Shown here piece by piece: positions 45,496 to 56,100 of a stretch of DNA of 64,000 nucleotides. The stretch comes from Clostridia bacterium. Its GTDB lineage: Bacteria; Bacillota; Clostridia; Oscillospirales; Acutalibacteraceae. The stretch is taken from assembly GCA_017430535.1 (NCBI GenBank), contig JAFRMR010000026.1, positions 1 through 64,000 on the forward strand. The letters run 5' to 3'. The notes below the pieces were generated by a model, which made no database searches, was not told where the DNA came from, and saw only the letters and a program-made list of their open reading frames with translations. The position numbers and the translations under genes are program-made. Positions within the stretch are counted from its first letter, which is position 1; the number at the start of each line of letters is the position of its first letter.

Positions 45496-45939
45496 TCACC
45501 TTTTTCCCGTGGAGCCGAAGCCGCCGGCTCCTCTTTCCGTTTCATCCAGTTCTTCCGCTTCCTCAACGGGAATCAGGGAAACCGGCATTATTATCATCTG
45601 GGCTATGCGCTCATCCGGCGCAATGGTATAGGGCTCGCTGAGCTGATTTATAAGCCCTACGCATATTTCGCCCCTATAATCGCTGTCAATAACTCCCACA
45701 GCATTGAGCAGGCCTATGCCGTGCTTTATTGCAAGGCCGCTGCGGGCAAAAATAAACGCACCCAGCTCCGGCGAGGGCAGAGCTATGGCAATGCCGGTGG
45801 GTATAACCGCTTTTTCGCCGGGGTTTACCGTTACGGGCTCATCTATGCAGGCATAAAGGTCCATTCCAGCCGAGCCGGAGGTGGCTCTTGCGGGTATGCG
45901 GGCGTTTTCTTTAAGTTTTTTGATTTTAAGTGTATCCAT
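45496..45939 (-). CDS. dut: Deoxyuridine 5'-triphosphate nucleotidohydrolase
   Basis: The 147-residue protein is a complete trimeric dUTPase with motif 1 SAGMDLYA, motif 2 RSGLAIKHG, motif 3 GVIDSDYRGEICVGL, motif 4 DERIAQMII and the C-terminal arm RGAGGFGSTG. It converts dUTP to dUMP, keeping uracil out of DNA. It lies two bases after the thuA-like gene, with AAGGCGGA upstream. Confidence 0.96.
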   Translation of the reverse strand: MDTLKIKKLKENARIPARATSGSAGMDLYACIDEPVTVNPGEKAVIPTGIAIALPSPELGAFIFARSGLAIKHGIGLLNAVGVIDSDYRGEICVGLINQLSEPYTIAPDERIAQMIIMPVSLIPVEEAEELDETERGAGGFGSTGKR

Positions 45940-45941
45940 TT

Positions 45942-46676
45942 TTATTCCGCCTTATATTTTTCTTCCGGTGACTGTTTTACATGGGGGCTGCCTTCGTCTT
46001 TTTGCACGGGATTCTGAGGCGCAGCCCAGCGCACTGCGTTTATTATTATCCGCTGTATATCCTCATTTCTGTATGTGGGGTTTGATTCGTGGCCGGGCTG
46101 GAAGTAGAATACCCTGCCAAGGCCTCTCTGCCAGCAGCAGCCGGAGCGGAAAACTTCGCCCCCGGCAAACCAGCCGAGGAATACCAGCTCATCCGGCTCC
46201 GGTATGTCAAACCTTTCGCCGTACATCTCCTCAACATCAAGGTTTATATAAGCAGGCACGCCCTGTGCTATGGGGTGGGAGGGGTTCACGGTCCACAGCC
46301 GTTCTCTGTCTCCCTCTCTCCAGTTAAGGTTGCAGGTGGTGCCCATAAGTTTTTTGAATATCTTTGAATAATGGCCGGAGTGCAGCACAATAAGCCCCAT
46401 ACCGCCCAGCACACGCTCATACACTCTGTTTACAACTTTATCCGGTACCATATTGTGGGCCATGTGGCCCCACCAGATAAGCACATCCGTGTTATCCAGC
46501 ACTTCCTGTGTAAGGCCGCACTGTTTCTGCTTGAGGGTTGCGGTGCCGGCAGTGATATCCGGCTGTGAAGAGAGGAAATCTTTTATTGCGTTGTGTATGC
46601 CTTTGGGGTAAACTGCAGCTACATCTGTGCTCAGGGTTTCATGCAGCCCTTCGTTCCATACTGTTACTTTTATCAT
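45942..46676 (-). CDS. ThuA-like domain protein
   Basis: The 244-residue protein belongs to the ThuA (class I glutamine amidotransferase-like) fold. Segments [57 protein letters not shown] and [32 protein letters not shown] are typical. ThuA-domain proteins are linked to sugar metabolism in some bacteria, but the reaction is not established. It lies in the femAB operon, 11 bases after femAB. Confidence 0.82.
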   Translation of the reverse strand: MIKVTVWNEGLHETLSTDVAAVYPKGIHNAIKDFLSSQPDITAGTATLKQKQCGLTQEVLDNTDVLIWWGHMAHNMVPDKVVNRVYERVLGGMGLIVLHSGHYSKIFKKLMGTTCNLNWREGDRERLWTVNPSHPIAQGVPAYINLDVEEMYGERFDIPEPDELVFLGWFAGGEVFRSGCCWQRGLGRVFYFQPGHESNPTYRNEDIQRIIINAVRWAAPQNPVQKDEGSPHVKQSPEEKYKAE

Positions 46677-46687
46677 TTCTCCCGCCC

Positions 46688-47722
46688 CTATCTCATTTTT
46701 TTGATTATTTTCTGCGCTTCGTCAACAATCAGGGCCGCTCCGGGTTTCAGCACAAGCTCCATTTCTCCCATAAATTCTTCTTCGTAGGCGCCGAATTTCT
46801 TTTTGAAGCGGTAAAGCCCGTCCTCTTCGTCAAATCTTGTAACGCCTCTGAAGTCATATATACGGCAGCCGCATTCCACCGCCCAGCGAATCATCTCCCA
46901 CTGAAGCAGGTAATTGGGCATCACATTTCTGTGAATATTCCGCGATGCACCGTAAAAATACCAGAGCTTATCACCGTAAACAAGAGCTATTGCCCCTGCT
47001 ATTGCCGTTCTTTCGCCGCCTTCGGGGGTATAGTATGCAATATACAGCCGTGCTTTATCGCCGAAGGTATCAAGTATTTTTGCAAAGTATTCTGCGCTCC
47101 TGAGCTCAAAGCCGTCTCTTTCCGTGGTTTCCTTCATCATATCGTAAAAGAGTTCCGCTTTTTCGCTTGAGCATATTTCAATTTCAACATTGTTTTTCAG
47201 AGCCACCCTTACTTTTCTTCTGTGGCCGGAATCAAAAGAAGCAAAAACCTCATCCTCGGTTTTGCCCTCAAGGTCAATGCGTATTACCCTTGCGCACTGG
47301 AACCCCTTGAAGCGGTCCGTAACCGGGTCAATCCTGAATTTTGCATCCGTCACAAGTTTTCTGTAAACATCGTCTTTTGTGTCCGCGTCCTTATCAATTT
47401 TAAGGGCGTAGGCATTCAGTTTTTTGCCCTCTTTTTTTATTGCGGCAATAAGGGCTCCGAAGGTTTCCGCATCCTCAAAGTCGCATACGGGCCCTCTGGG
47501 GGCGTAAAGCATTTTGTAGGGGAGCTTTGATATTTTGCGCACAAGTACCCCTGCCGTGCCGGTAATATTGCCCGAATCATCGCGGCATATTACCCCGAAC
47601 CAATCCCAGTCCGATTTCACCTTTGCCCACAGCGAGCTCTGCATAAAATGGCCGTTTTTGTGGCTCTCAACAAACCTGTCATATTCAAGGGCATTATCAA
47701 GCCCGATTATTTCTGTTTTCAT
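46688..47722 (-). CDS. FemAB-family peptidyltransferase (peptidoglycan bridge formation)
   Basis: The 344-residue protein has the two-GNAT-fold FemAB layout: N-terminal [20 protein letters not shown], the central [14 protein letters not shown] segment and the C-terminal [27 protein letters not shown] motif. Such enzymes add amino acids from aminoacyl-tRNA to the peptidoglycan stem (MurM/FemX-like). No long coiled-coil insertion is seen. GGAG precedes the ATG. It heads the femAB-thuA-dut-hydrolase operon. Confidence 0.87.
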   Translation of the reverse strand: MKTEIIGLDNALEYDRFVESHKNGHFMQSSLWAKVKSDWDWFGVICRDDSGNITGTAGVLVRKISKLPYKMLYAPRGPVCDFEDAETFGALIAAIKKEGKKLNAYALKIDKDADTKDDVYRKLVTDAKFRIDPVTDRFKGFQCARVIRIDLEGKTEDEVFASFDSGHRRKVRVALKNNVEIEICSSEKAELFYDMMKETTERDGFELRSAEYFAKILDTFGDKARLYIAYYTPEGGERTAIAGAIALVYGDKLWYFYGASRNIHRNVMPNYLLQWEMIRWAVECGCRIYDFRGVTRFDEEDGLYRFKKKFGAYEEEFMGEMELVLKPGAALIVDEAQKIIKKMR

Positions 47723-47754
47723 ATATTTCTCCGGCAGTATTGTTTATTTTGTTT

Positions 47755-47783
47755 ATTATACATTATGGCTGTAAGAATTGCAA
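47755..47783 (-). promoter_or_regulatory. Promoter of the femAB operon
   Basis: On the minus strand TTGCAA (47778-47783) and TATAAT (47755-47760) are spaced 17 bases, 32 bases before the start codon. Confidence 0.65.
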
Positions 47784-47802
47784 GAAATCACGCTTATATA
47801 AG

Positions 47803-47830
47803 TTGACAAAAGCGCTGTTTTTGATATAAT
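47803..47830 (+). promoter_or_regulatory. Promoter of the aldolase gene
   Basis: TTGACA (47803-47808) and TATAAT (47825-47830) are spaced 16 bases. The ~80-base leader has two short GC hairpins (GGTAG/CTACC and GGGGCAGTGCCC). Confidence 0.8.
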
Positions 47831-47916
47831 AACCACGGTAGGGATTCTACCCCCATGCTTTAATTACGGGGCAGTGCCCTTTATTGAACCACATTTTTTA
47901 TTTAGGAGTGTATATT

Positions 47917-48852
47917 ATGCCATTAGTTACCACAACCCAGATGTTCAAAGATGCGTATGAGGGCGGCTACGCCATAGGCGCATTTAATGTAAACAATATG
48001 GAGATTATCCAGGGCATCGTAAACGCCGCCAAGAATCTCCGCGCCCCTGTTATTCTTCAGTGCTCCAAAGGCGCCAGAGACTACGCAGGCCTCAACTACC
48101 TTACCAAGATGGTTGACGCTGCTGTTGAGGAAGCAGGCGTTCCCATTGCCCTTCACCTTGACCACGGCCCCGATTTTGAAACCTGCAAGCAGTGCATTGA
48201 CGGCGGTTTCACCTCTGTTATGATTGACGGCTCATCCCTCGCTTATGAGGATAATATCGCAGTTACCAAAAAGGTTGTTGAATATGCTCACGCCCACGGC
48301 GTAGTTGTTGAGGGCGAGCTTGGTACCCTTGCCGGCGTTGAAGACGATGTTGTTGTTGAAGCAGGCAATGAGAGCTACACAAAGCCCGAGCAGGTTGAGG
48401 ATTTTGTTAAGAGAACCGGCGTTGATTCCCTTGCAATAGCTATCGGCACAAGCCACGGCGCTTACAAATTCAAGCCCGGTCAGAAGCCCCAGCTCCGCTT
48501 TGATATTCTTGAAGAAGTGGGCAGGCGCCTTCCCGGTTTCCCCATCGTTCTTCACGGCGCATCTTCCGTTATGCCCGAGTATGTAAAGATGATTAACCAG
48601 TACGGCGGCGAAATGCCCGATGCCATCGGTATCCCCGAGGATATGCTCAGGAAGGCATCCTCAATGGCAGTGTGCAAAATCAATGTTGATTCCGACCTCC
48701 GCCTTGCCCTTACCGCTACTATCCGCAAGCACTTCGCAGAGAATCCCTCACACTTTGACCCCAGGCAGTATCTCAAGCCCGCAAGAGCAGCCATCCAGGA
48801 TGTTGTAGAGCATAAGATGACCGCCGTTCTCGGCTGCGCAGGCAAAGCATAA
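47917..48852 (+). CDS. fba: Class II fructose-bisphosphate aldolase
   Basis: ATG 47917 follows TTAGGAG; an upstream ATG at 47884 has no RBS. The 311-residue protein has the class II motifs: the Zn ligands of HLDHGPD and GELGTLAG, GTSHGAYKF and VLHGASSV, and the C-terminal KINVDSDLRLA. It cleaves fructose-1,6-bisphosphate to triose phosphates in glycolysis. The strong promoter and RBS fit a highly expressed glycolytic enzyme. It is monocistronic. Confidence 0.95.
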   Translation: MPLVTTTQMFKDAYEGGYAIGAFNVNNMEIIQGIVNAAKNLRAPVILQCSKGARDYAGLNYLTKMVDAAVEEAGVPIALHLDHGPDFETCKQCIDGGFTSVMIDGSSLAYEDNIAVTKKVVEYAHAHGVVVEGELGTLAGVEDDVVVEAGNESYTKPEQVEDFVKRTGVDSLAIAIGTSHGAYKFKPGQKPQLRFDILEEVGRRLPGFPIVLHGASSVMPEYVKMINQYGGEMPDAIGIPEDMLRKASSMAVCKINVDSDLRLALTATIRKHFAENPSHFDPRQYLKPARAAIQDVVEHKMTAVLGCAGKA

Positions 48853-48869
48853 ACAATTATAATAAATCA

Positions 48870-48904
48870 AGCCGGCAGGTTTCTGAAACCTGCCGGCTTT
48901 TTAT
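48870..48904. terminator. Terminator between fba and the pilus operon
   Basis: AAGCCGGCAGGTTTC and its complement form a long perfect stem followed by TTTTTATATA. It stops fba and probably also the end of the converging pilus operon. Confidence 0.88.
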
Positions 48905-48955
48905 ATATTATTGTTTGTTATATTCAGTGGGTGGCAGCCATTTTGTTTTATTAAG

Positions 48956-49573
48956 TTAACTGTGCTCTTTGATTTTTTCGCATCTTACGGTCACTCTCGC
49001 CCTGCCGCTGGCTGTGCAGGTGAAAAGCGTCAGACCGTCTGTGTATGAAGTCATTTTGTTAATTTCCGTCGGTTGAAGGATTTCTGTTTCCTTGACTGAA
49101 TACTCAAATTCATTGCCGTCGGTATCCGTGAAAATCACGGTGTCGCCCGATGAAAGCTTCTGAAGGTCTCGGAAATAGGAGCGGTAATTATGCGCCGCTA
49201 TAACCATATTGTCAAGATAAGCCGAGCCGCTGTAACGGCAGGGTGAGTTTTTCAGCACCGGCATTGTCAGTTCAGCCGCAACGGGAAGCTTCAGACCGAT
49301 TGAAGGCAGGGTTACAGTGCCTATATAATCAACTCCGTCAATCGTGACGCACGGCATATCCATTTCGGGGTTGAGCATGTAATCAGGAATTATAGCTTCG
49401 CCGGCATCGTTGGTTTCCCTGACGGTTCCGGTTTTTTCTGAAACCGCCGTTGCCGCCCCGTCAGCCGCTTTCCCGGCGAGATAATCAGTTACGATATTAT
49501 AAGTGAAAAGCCCGAGGGACAGCACAAGAAGTGCTGTCCCTGCGATTATCAGTTTTGTGCCTTTATGCTTCAT
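48956..49573 (-). CDS. Second sortase of the pilus operon
   Basis: The 205-residue protein has an N-terminal membrane helix (8-30) and a sortase beta-barrel. The catalytic residues are His128 (AAHNYRSYF), Cys186 (LFTCTASG) and an Arg in RARVTVRC (193 or 197). It lacks the N-terminal lid and C-terminal helix of class C enzymes, so it resembles class B/D sortases and may attach the finished pilus to the cell wall. Its first 11 bases overlap the end of the anchored pilin gene, indicating coupling. It is the last gene of the operon. Confidence 0.87.
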   Translation of the reverse strand: MKHKGTKLIIAGTALLVLSLGLFTYNIVTDYLAGKAADGAATAVSEKTGTVRETNDAGEAIIPDYMLNPEMDMPCVTIDGVDYIGTVTLPSIGLKLPVAAELTMPVLKNSPCRYSGSAYLDNMVIAAHNYRSYFRDLQKLSSGDTVIFTDTDGNEFEYSVKETEILQPTEINKMTSYTDGLTLFTCTASGRARVTVRCEKIKEHS

Positions 49574-50735
49574 TTTCCCTCTCCTTGCGCTTCTGATCGA
49601 TTCCGCAGACCAGAAGTATCAGGCCTGCTGCAAGCATGACAGGCAGAGGCCACCAGAGCTGGCCTGTCTGCGGAAGCCGTCCGGAATCAGTCGGTTCGGT
49701 CTTTTCTGTTTCCTGACCGTCACCGGGAGACTGCGGTGTTGTTTCAGGCACAGGATCGACCGGCTGAATCGGGAGCGAGGGTATATCCGGAATATCCGGA
49801 ATATCGGGGAACTCGGGTGTTTCCCCAGGAATGTAAATAATCGGAATAAAAGGTATTATGGGGATAATCGGAATTATCGGTACTATCGGGATAATCGGCA
49901 CTATCGGAATAACCGGGGTGGATTCATCCCTCTTAGTGTTTGTTATAACAAAGGTTTCGCCCGCCTGTGTTACCGAAATGGTGTAGGCATACGGAGCGGG
50001 AATCTCGGCAACTGTCCAGTCGCTTGTTTCATTAAGATTGCTCCAGGTGTGACGCCAGTGGTTTAATTCGCTCAGGCGCACCTCATCATATACCTCGCCG
50101 TCTTTGAGAAGAAGCACCTTCACGTAAGGCGGTCTTGCTATATGAAGTTTATCTTCGTTTTCCCAATCCTTCAGGACCTTGCGTTCAATACTGGCACCGG
50201 TTTTTTTCCTGACATCGGATTTCGGGATTATCTGAACATCATTTGTCCATTCGCCATCAACGGTTTTTGCCGGCAGGCGAATAAGAATTGCCTTTGAGGA
50301 GTATATTCTGCCGTCATACTCGCAGGGGTCGGAAAATACAAGATAGATGCCCGAATCAAGGCCATTAAACTTACATCTGCCGGCGCTGTCGGTCTGCGCC
50401 GAAGCATCGGGTGCGATATCCTCCGCCAGCACAAAGCCTTTGAGCGCGAGAGCTGCGCCTAAATTCCCGCTGACATTGTCAACCTCAGTGATAAGAACGG
50501 GATAGTATCCGTACGGCTCAACCGCGTAAATATCACCGTCCTCGTCAACCGCTCCGACTCTGTAAATATGAAAATCGGCTCCGGGAATCAGGGTGTCTTT
50601 ATCCGCCTGAAAAATAATCTCCAAACTGTTTTTTGCATAGGGATCGAAATCCGCGGCAAATGCAGGCGCTGCAGTCGTAAATATCAGTATAAGGCAGCAC
50701 AGCGCCACAGTCAGCGTGCGGATTGCTTTTTTCAT
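49563..50735 (-). CDS. LPQTG-anchored minor pilin (Cna_B domain, Pro-Ile stalk)
   Basis: The 390-residue protein has a signal peptide cut after AFA, an N-terminal domain, a Cna_B-type domain at about 165-265 (ending ETFVITNTKR) and then an unusual rod of Pro-Ile-Ile/Val triplets at about 273-302, followed by PDIPDIPDIP. The LPQTG motif, a hydrophobic helix and the RKRKE-type tail form the sorting signal. It is probably the base or accessory subunit, with the rod spanning the wall. It overlaps srtC by four bases (ATGA) and the second sortase by 11. Confidence 0.85.
   Translation of the reverse strand: MKKAIRTLTVALCCLILIFTTAAPAFAADFDPYAKNSLEIIFQADKDTLIPGADFHIYRVGAVDEDGDIYAVEPYGYYPVLITEVDNVSGNLGAALALKGFVLAEDIAPDASAQTDSAGRCKFNGLDSGIYLVFSDPCEYDGRIYSSKAILIRLPAKTVDGEWTNDVQIIPKSDVRKKTGASIERKVLKDWENEDKLHIARPPYVKVLLLKDGEVYDEVRLSELNHWRHTWSNLNETSDWTVAEIPAPYAYTISVTQAGETFVITNTKRDESTPVIPIVPIIPIVPIIPIIPIIPFIPIIYIPGETPEFPDIPDIPDIPSLPIQPVDPVPETTPQSPGDGQETEKTEPTDSGRLPQTGQLWWPLPVMLAAGLILLVCGIDQKRKERENEA
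49832..49918 (-). repeat. Tandem Pro-Ile-Ile/Val codon repeats in the minor pilin gene
   Basis: About nine copies of a 9-base unit encoding Pro-Ile-Ile or Ile-Val-Pro lie in a row. Such runs expand and contract easily, so the stalk length may vary between strains. Confidence 0.8.
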
Positions 50736-51595
50736 TCGGATTCACCTCGTTCCTTTTTTATAATTTCTTCTGTTTCTTTCTTTTTTACCGGCCGTGTGAG
50801 CACAAGAATTATCCACGTCAGAAGTATCGGCGCTGCGAGAACCGGAGCCACTATCAGCGGATCAATCCTGATCGCTTCGGAGGTTACGGCCGCGCTTCCT
50901 TCTTTTGTTGCCACACGGTGGCCGCGCACAAGCAGTCTGTGCGTATTGATTCCGTAAGGCGTGCATGTCACAAGCGTGCAGTAATCGCTGCCTTCTTCAA
51001 GCGCGAGGTTGGAAAAATCCTCGGGTACAACTATGTGAATACTATCCACCTCATAGGTCAGCACCTCACCCATTACGTTCAGGGTGAACAGGTCTCCCGG
51101 CATAAGCTTGTCAATATCCGTGAAAAGCTTTGACGACGGAAGTCCGCGGTGGCCCGAGACTATGCAGTGGCTTGTTTCACCGCCTACCGGCAGGGAAGAA
51201 CCTTCAATATGGCCTATTGCCCTCTGAAGGACTCTTTCCTCAACTCCGTGATAAACGGGCAGCATAATTTTTAGCTTGGGTATTTCTATATAACCCATAT
51301 TTCCGCTGCCGTCAATATTCAGCAAAGATTCGTACTCGGCTCTCTGAATATCATTCATTTTCCAGACCATGCCGTTTGCGGCAACAGTCCTGTTATATTC
51401 TCTTGCAAGTTCAATTTCCTTTTTCAGATATGCCGGACTGAGATTTCTGATTTCCTTTTCATATCCCAGCACAGCCTGTGTCTGATGGTATCCGTTCCAT
51501 CTGTTTGAAACAGCAGGATACAGCATCAGCGACAGCCCGGCAAGAAATACAAGAACAAGCAGAGCCGTTGACAATCTTCCGCTTTTCCGTTTCAT
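50732..51595 (-). CDS. Class C (pilus-polymerising) sortase
   Basis: The 287-residue protein has an N-terminal membrane helix (8-28) and a C-terminal helix (about 245-275), as in class C sortases. Catalytic His149 (SGHRGLPSS), Cys211 (TLVTCTPYG) and Arg220 (NTHRLLVRG) are intact. It joins pilin subunits through the LPXTG threonine and a pilin lysine. It lies 9 bases after the major pilin gene, the classic pairing. Confidence 0.93.
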   Translation of the reverse strand: MKRKSGRLSTALLVLVFLAGLSLMLYPAVSNRWNGYHQTQAVLGYEKEIRNLSPAYLKKEIELAREYNRTVAANGMVWKMNDIQRAEYESLLNIDGSGNMGYIEIPKLKIMLPVYHGVEERVLQRAIGHIEGSSLPVGGETSHCIVSGHRGLPSSKLFTDIDKLMPGDLFTLNVMGEVLTYEVDSIHIVVPEDFSNLALEEGSDYCTLVTCTPYGINTHRLLVRGHRVATKEGSAAVTSEAIRIDPLIVAPVLAAPILLTWIILVLTRPVKKKETEEIIKKERGESE

Positions 51596-51604
51596 TTATG
51601 ATAA

Positions 51605-53134
51605 TCAGCCGTTTGCCTTGCTGCTCATCTTGCGTTTTGAAATGAGAAGGATGCCTGCGCCGAGAACAAGGATAGCGCCGAGAGTATAGAAGATCGTGGT
51701 ACCGATTCCGCCGGTTCCGGGAAGCTCGAAGCCCTTCTTGTTTACTATAGGCTGTTCAACGGTAACATTATGGCCGGCTCCTTTGCTGTCAACTGTAACG
51801 GTGACATCTGCACTGAGCTTGTTGTAGCCGGTGGGAGGGGCGATTTCTTCGATCTGATAGGTACCGTCCGCGATACCTTCAAAGAGTGCTACGCCGTCAG
51901 TGCTTGATATTGCAACAGTTGCGTCGTCTTTACTGTCAACCCATGTAACAGCTTTTGTGGTAGGATCCTGCTTGTAGTATTTGACATTTGTGCCTTCGCC
52001 CTTTTTGAGAACGAACTGTGCGCCCTGAAGTTTGGTTGCGCCAGCCGCTTCGGAGTCAACCTTGTTAATCTGAATCGTGCCGGTGTAAATATCAACTTCA
52101 ACGGGAGTGCTGTTGTCGGTACCGGTTTCACCGGAAATGCTAGGATCTCTGCTGTATGTAAGCTGGGCATTGTTTGATTCCATAGCAGCTTCGTTCGCGG
52201 GACGTTCTCTGAGAGCGTTGGATGTGATTACCGCCGAATAGGTAACGGTGATTTCATCGCCGACATCATAAGAGCCTATATCCGCGATTTTGAATGAAAA
52301 TCCGGTTGCCGAAACTGTCTTTTCCTCAAGGTCGGTATCTGTAAGAGTGGTTGAGCCGACGGTGATTGTAAGGGAAGTTGTGTCAAACTCAAGACCTTCG
52401 GACATTTCGTCGGAAATCTTGTAGATATATGTTGTGTAACCTGTGGTATCGGGAACAACGCCTTTGATTGTGAATTCAAGCTCATCGCCGATATCGTAAC
52501 TGCCGTCGGTTTCGCCTGCGCCGACAGTCTTTTCAATGGTCGGGTACTCTGATTTCGCCGCTATTTCCTGAGTGAGATTTGTGGAAGTAAGAGCGCAGAT
52601 GGAAGCGTTTATTCCTTTAAGCTGAGTTGCGCCGTAAGGATAAACAAGATAATAACCGAGGTCGAGGTTTGTGAAGTTTACCTCCATCGGAACTGTTCCT
52701 GCAACAGGAGCGTCCTGAGTGGCGGTGGCGGTAACGGGCTTGCTGAGAACATATTCCTGCGCCGCCTGTGCGAATTCTGCTACATTATCATCAGTGATGT
52801 TGATATATTTGGTTGCGCTGTTAAACACGGTAATAGGCAGCGTGTTTGTGGAATCGCTGTTGACAAGATATGCAGCGCCCGCGCCTGTTGTGAAGAAATC
52901 TGCCCAGTCCGCATTAACTGTATAGAAAACGCCATTGACTACGGGGTTTGCGGGATCGGTGTCGTCAACATCCGCCGTCATATCAAAAACACGGTAAATG
53001 TTGTAAGTCTTTTCGGGTGTAACATCAGTAACCTTGATCGCGCCCTTGTGATCAGCCGCGAAAGCCGGTGCAGCCATAATGGCGACAAGAATTACTGCAA
53101 ATAAAACAGCTGAAATTCTTTTAATGGTTTTCAT
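51605..53134 (-). CDS. Major pilin (SpaA-type backbone subunit, LPGTG)
   Basis: The 509-residue protein has a signal peptide (cut near AFA-ADH), an N-terminal D1 domain, a YPTIEKTV segment (about 198-205) that takes the place of the pilin-motif lysine region, then isopeptide-type beta domains. The E-box EEIAPPTGY near 440 and the LPGTG sorting signal with a hydrophobic helix and SKRKM tail follow. Sortase C would polymerise it into the pilus shaft. AAGGAG precedes the ATG; it follows the tip adhesin by 39 bases. Confidence 0.9.
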   Translation of the reverse strand: MKTIKRISAVLFAVILVAIMAAPAFAADHKGAIKVTDVTPEKTYNIYRVFDMTADVDDTDPANPVVNGVFYTVNADWADFFTTGAGAAYLVNSDSTNTLPITVFNSATKYINITDDNVAEFAQAAQEYVLSKPVTATATQDAPVAGTVPMEVNFTNLDLGYYLVYPYGATQLKGINASICALTSTNLTQEIAAKSEYPTIEKTVGAGETDGSYDIGDELEFTIKGVVPDTTGYTTYIYKISDEMSEGLEFDTTSLTITVGSTTLTDTDLEEKTVSATGFSFKIADIGSYDVGDEITVTYSAVITSNALRERPANEAAMESNNAQLTYSRDPSISGETGTDNSTPVEVDIYTGTIQINKVDSEAAGATKLQGAQFVLKKGEGTNVKYYKQDPTTKAVTWVDSKDDATVAISSTDGVALFEGIADGTYQIEEIAPPTGYNKLSADVTVTVDSKGAGHNVTVEQPIVNKKGFELPGTGGIGTTIFYTLGAILVLGAGILLISKRKMSSKANG

Positions 53135-53173
53135 AGTTTGTCTCCTTAACTTTAATTATATATCGGTTGATGT

Positions 53174-56100
53174 TTATACTTTTACTGCGTCACGTCTGCG
53201 GCGCACGATGTAAATCCATGCCGCGGCTGTCATCAGCAGCGCTCCGGCGGTTATGTGGAAGAAGATTCCGCTGCCGCCTGTCATCGGCAGGGTGTGGCCG
53301 CTCATCGTGTTTGTAACCTTGACTGTTACGGGAGCAGTTCCGTCCGCTGCTGTGGTGGAGCCCTCAACGGTCCGTTCGTTTCCGTTTTGCATCACCGTGA
53401 CCTTGTCCGCGTAAACCGCTATGGTTATAACGGGATTGTCGGGCATTGCGTAGCCGTCCGGCTGTTTGGTTTCAATCAGTTCGTAATTCGTCGCTCCTGC
53501 ATTGGGACCGCCCGTGTGGGCAAGGTTGAATACCGTGACACCGGATGCCGAAAGCATGCCGTCCGTTCCGGACACAATGTTGTCATACAGCACCGTGCCG
53601 TCGGGTCCTTTCAGAGTAAACTCCGCTCCTGCCAGCGGCTGGGAAAGAGTTTCGTTTGTCTTCATTATCGAAACGGCGTATTCCTTACGGATATTATATA
53701 CCGTTATATCGGTGTCACCGGTTATTACAAACTCGTTATTTCCTGATCCCTGCGGAGTCAGGGTGACTGCCGGAGTTACGGGATTGTGATAGGCGTCTGT
53801 GTTTCTTATTCCGGTATAAACCGTCTCAAACGAATCATCCGCCGTTGTTTCCGTAACTGTCATTATCATACCGAACGGTACAACGTTATCAAGATCCTTC
53901 GCAGGGTCGCCGTCTTTTAGGGTGAAAGTGTCATTCCTTTCCTCTTTGGAGGAAGTGTTTACATTATACTTAATGTAATTAACCAGGAAATCAAAATCTT
54001 TCAGCTTGTCATCGGTTGTTCCTTCAACGACCTTGCTTATTTTTACCCTGACCGTGGTGGGTTCCCATATCGCGTAGAGTGTGTTCGGCAGAGGATCCGT
54101 CTGGTCGCCGGCTATCTGCGTGACCTCAATGGTGTACTCTCCCGTATCGGGGTCTGCAACATAAAACTTTCCGTTGCCTGAATTATACTTGAACTGCGGC
54201 GTCTGGGTTTCATCCAGATACGGGTTCTGGTCCCATCCGAGGAACGTATATCCGTTATGCTCATCCCATTGATCCCAGTTTACGTCGCCTTCGCTGTGAC
54301 TTTCGGAGGTGAACTCATTAAGATACCTTATATCTATTGCTTCATTATACTGTATCTTTTGGTCGAACGCCTCAAGCGCGGGAAGAACGGTGCCGCTTTC
54401 GGTAACAAGCGTGTTGCCGAGAATATCAACAGTATTTGAATTATACTTGATTCCCGCCGCTTCAACCGGAAGGTCTTCATATTTAAGATAAACCGCTTTG
54501 AGATGCAGGGTGTTGTATTCATCCGCATAGTCGGAGTTTATCATATAGGTGTTTCCGGGATAATATCTTCTGACTATGTTTCCTTCGTCATCAACCAGCG
54601 CCCAGTAGAGGAACTCGTATCCGTCCGGGGATTCCGGCTTCGGCATTGCCTGCGCATTTGACTTATCGGAATATACCGACAGGTCATTGGGAGCACCGGT
54701 ACCATGTATTGCACCATCCGATGAATATGTGCCGTCGGAATTCAGAAGATAACCGTCCGCCGAGTATGAAACATTGAATTGACCTACCTTTTTCCACATT
54801 GCCCTTAGCAACAGGTTTCCGGTAACCGGGGAATCAAAGTCATACAGGGACATTACATCTTCGCCCGATTCGTCCTTGACAATATGATTGTTTGCATCAA
54901 GCTCGACTTTATACCAGCCCCAAAGGGAATAATTCGAGGGAAGGTACATATATTTCGTCTCGGTGTCGGTAGCATCGTCGGGGTCTGTCGTGTACCGTGC
55001 CTGACGGGTTACCGGCTGCGGATAATCGTCATCAAGCGCGTGATCGGTGTCGAACTCATCATAATGATAATAGTATTCTCCGTCTTCATATTCAACGAAG
55101 TCTCTCTTGACATCATAATAGGGTTCAACTTTGCCGATTTCTGCTTCTTCCCAGAACCAGGTGGCTTCTGTTTCGGTTAATGCGCCGCCGTTGGGATCTA
55201 TCTTGATCCAATACCACTGTGTATCCCATCCGGCATAAACCTGGAGGTTGTTATTGGGCATCTGTCTGTTGAAATCAAACTTTTTCGAACAGGCAGGATC
55301 CGCATACCAGCCGGTGAAGAAATATCTGTTTCTTATATAATCCGGTTGTTTGTTCGCTACGGAGCTGATATCGTCCAGATACTTGAATGTCATCGACGTG
55401 GCTGCTACCGTATGCGTTCCGTTTCCGTCTTCATAGTCGCCCATTGAGTCGAAGAAAACTATCTCACGCTCAAACCGGACATGGAAAACATACAAATCAT
55501 TGTTGTTTGAATTGTACGTCAACTGATAAGCCTGAGATGTGTTGCTGTAACTCGTGCCCGACGTGATTGACTTCTTGTCGTTTGCGGTATAGGTCGCAGG
55601 CGGAGTGTTAGTCGCGCCTTTAGTCACGTAATACGTAACTTCATATCCGGTGAATTTATTAGTAAAATTAAACGTTGATGAATTACTCGAATTCATCTTG
55701 ACCGTTTGCTTGAGCGCAAATGAACCGTCGGACTGTTCAAGATAATGATGGATTTCCGCATTTCCGTTATTACCGGTAGTACCGAGATTATAAACGGTAT
55801 TGCTTCCGTATCTTGCCGGGAAAATAAATCCGTCAATATATGTCTGAGTAGTGCCGAGAGTATTACTGATTCTTCCGTTTGAAATAGTGGCTTCCTGCCA
55901 TCTTTCCGTGGTAGGCCATGTGTATGTATACATCTGTGTGCCTTCGGCATCCGTCTGAGTCAGAGTCTGTCCGTAAAGGCCGGTAAAAGAAAAGTTCGGG
56001 TTATCCGGCGAGGGCCAATTGTTGCCGGTTTTTTTGTAGAAATTAATCGTCATCAGTTTCCGGTCGTAATAGACATTCAGAACACTGTTTCCGTCTTTTC

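Noticed and set aside
47837-47916. Leader of fba considered as a riboswitch
   Set aside because: The two hairpins are short, and no known aptamer signature or terminator/antiterminator pair is visible.
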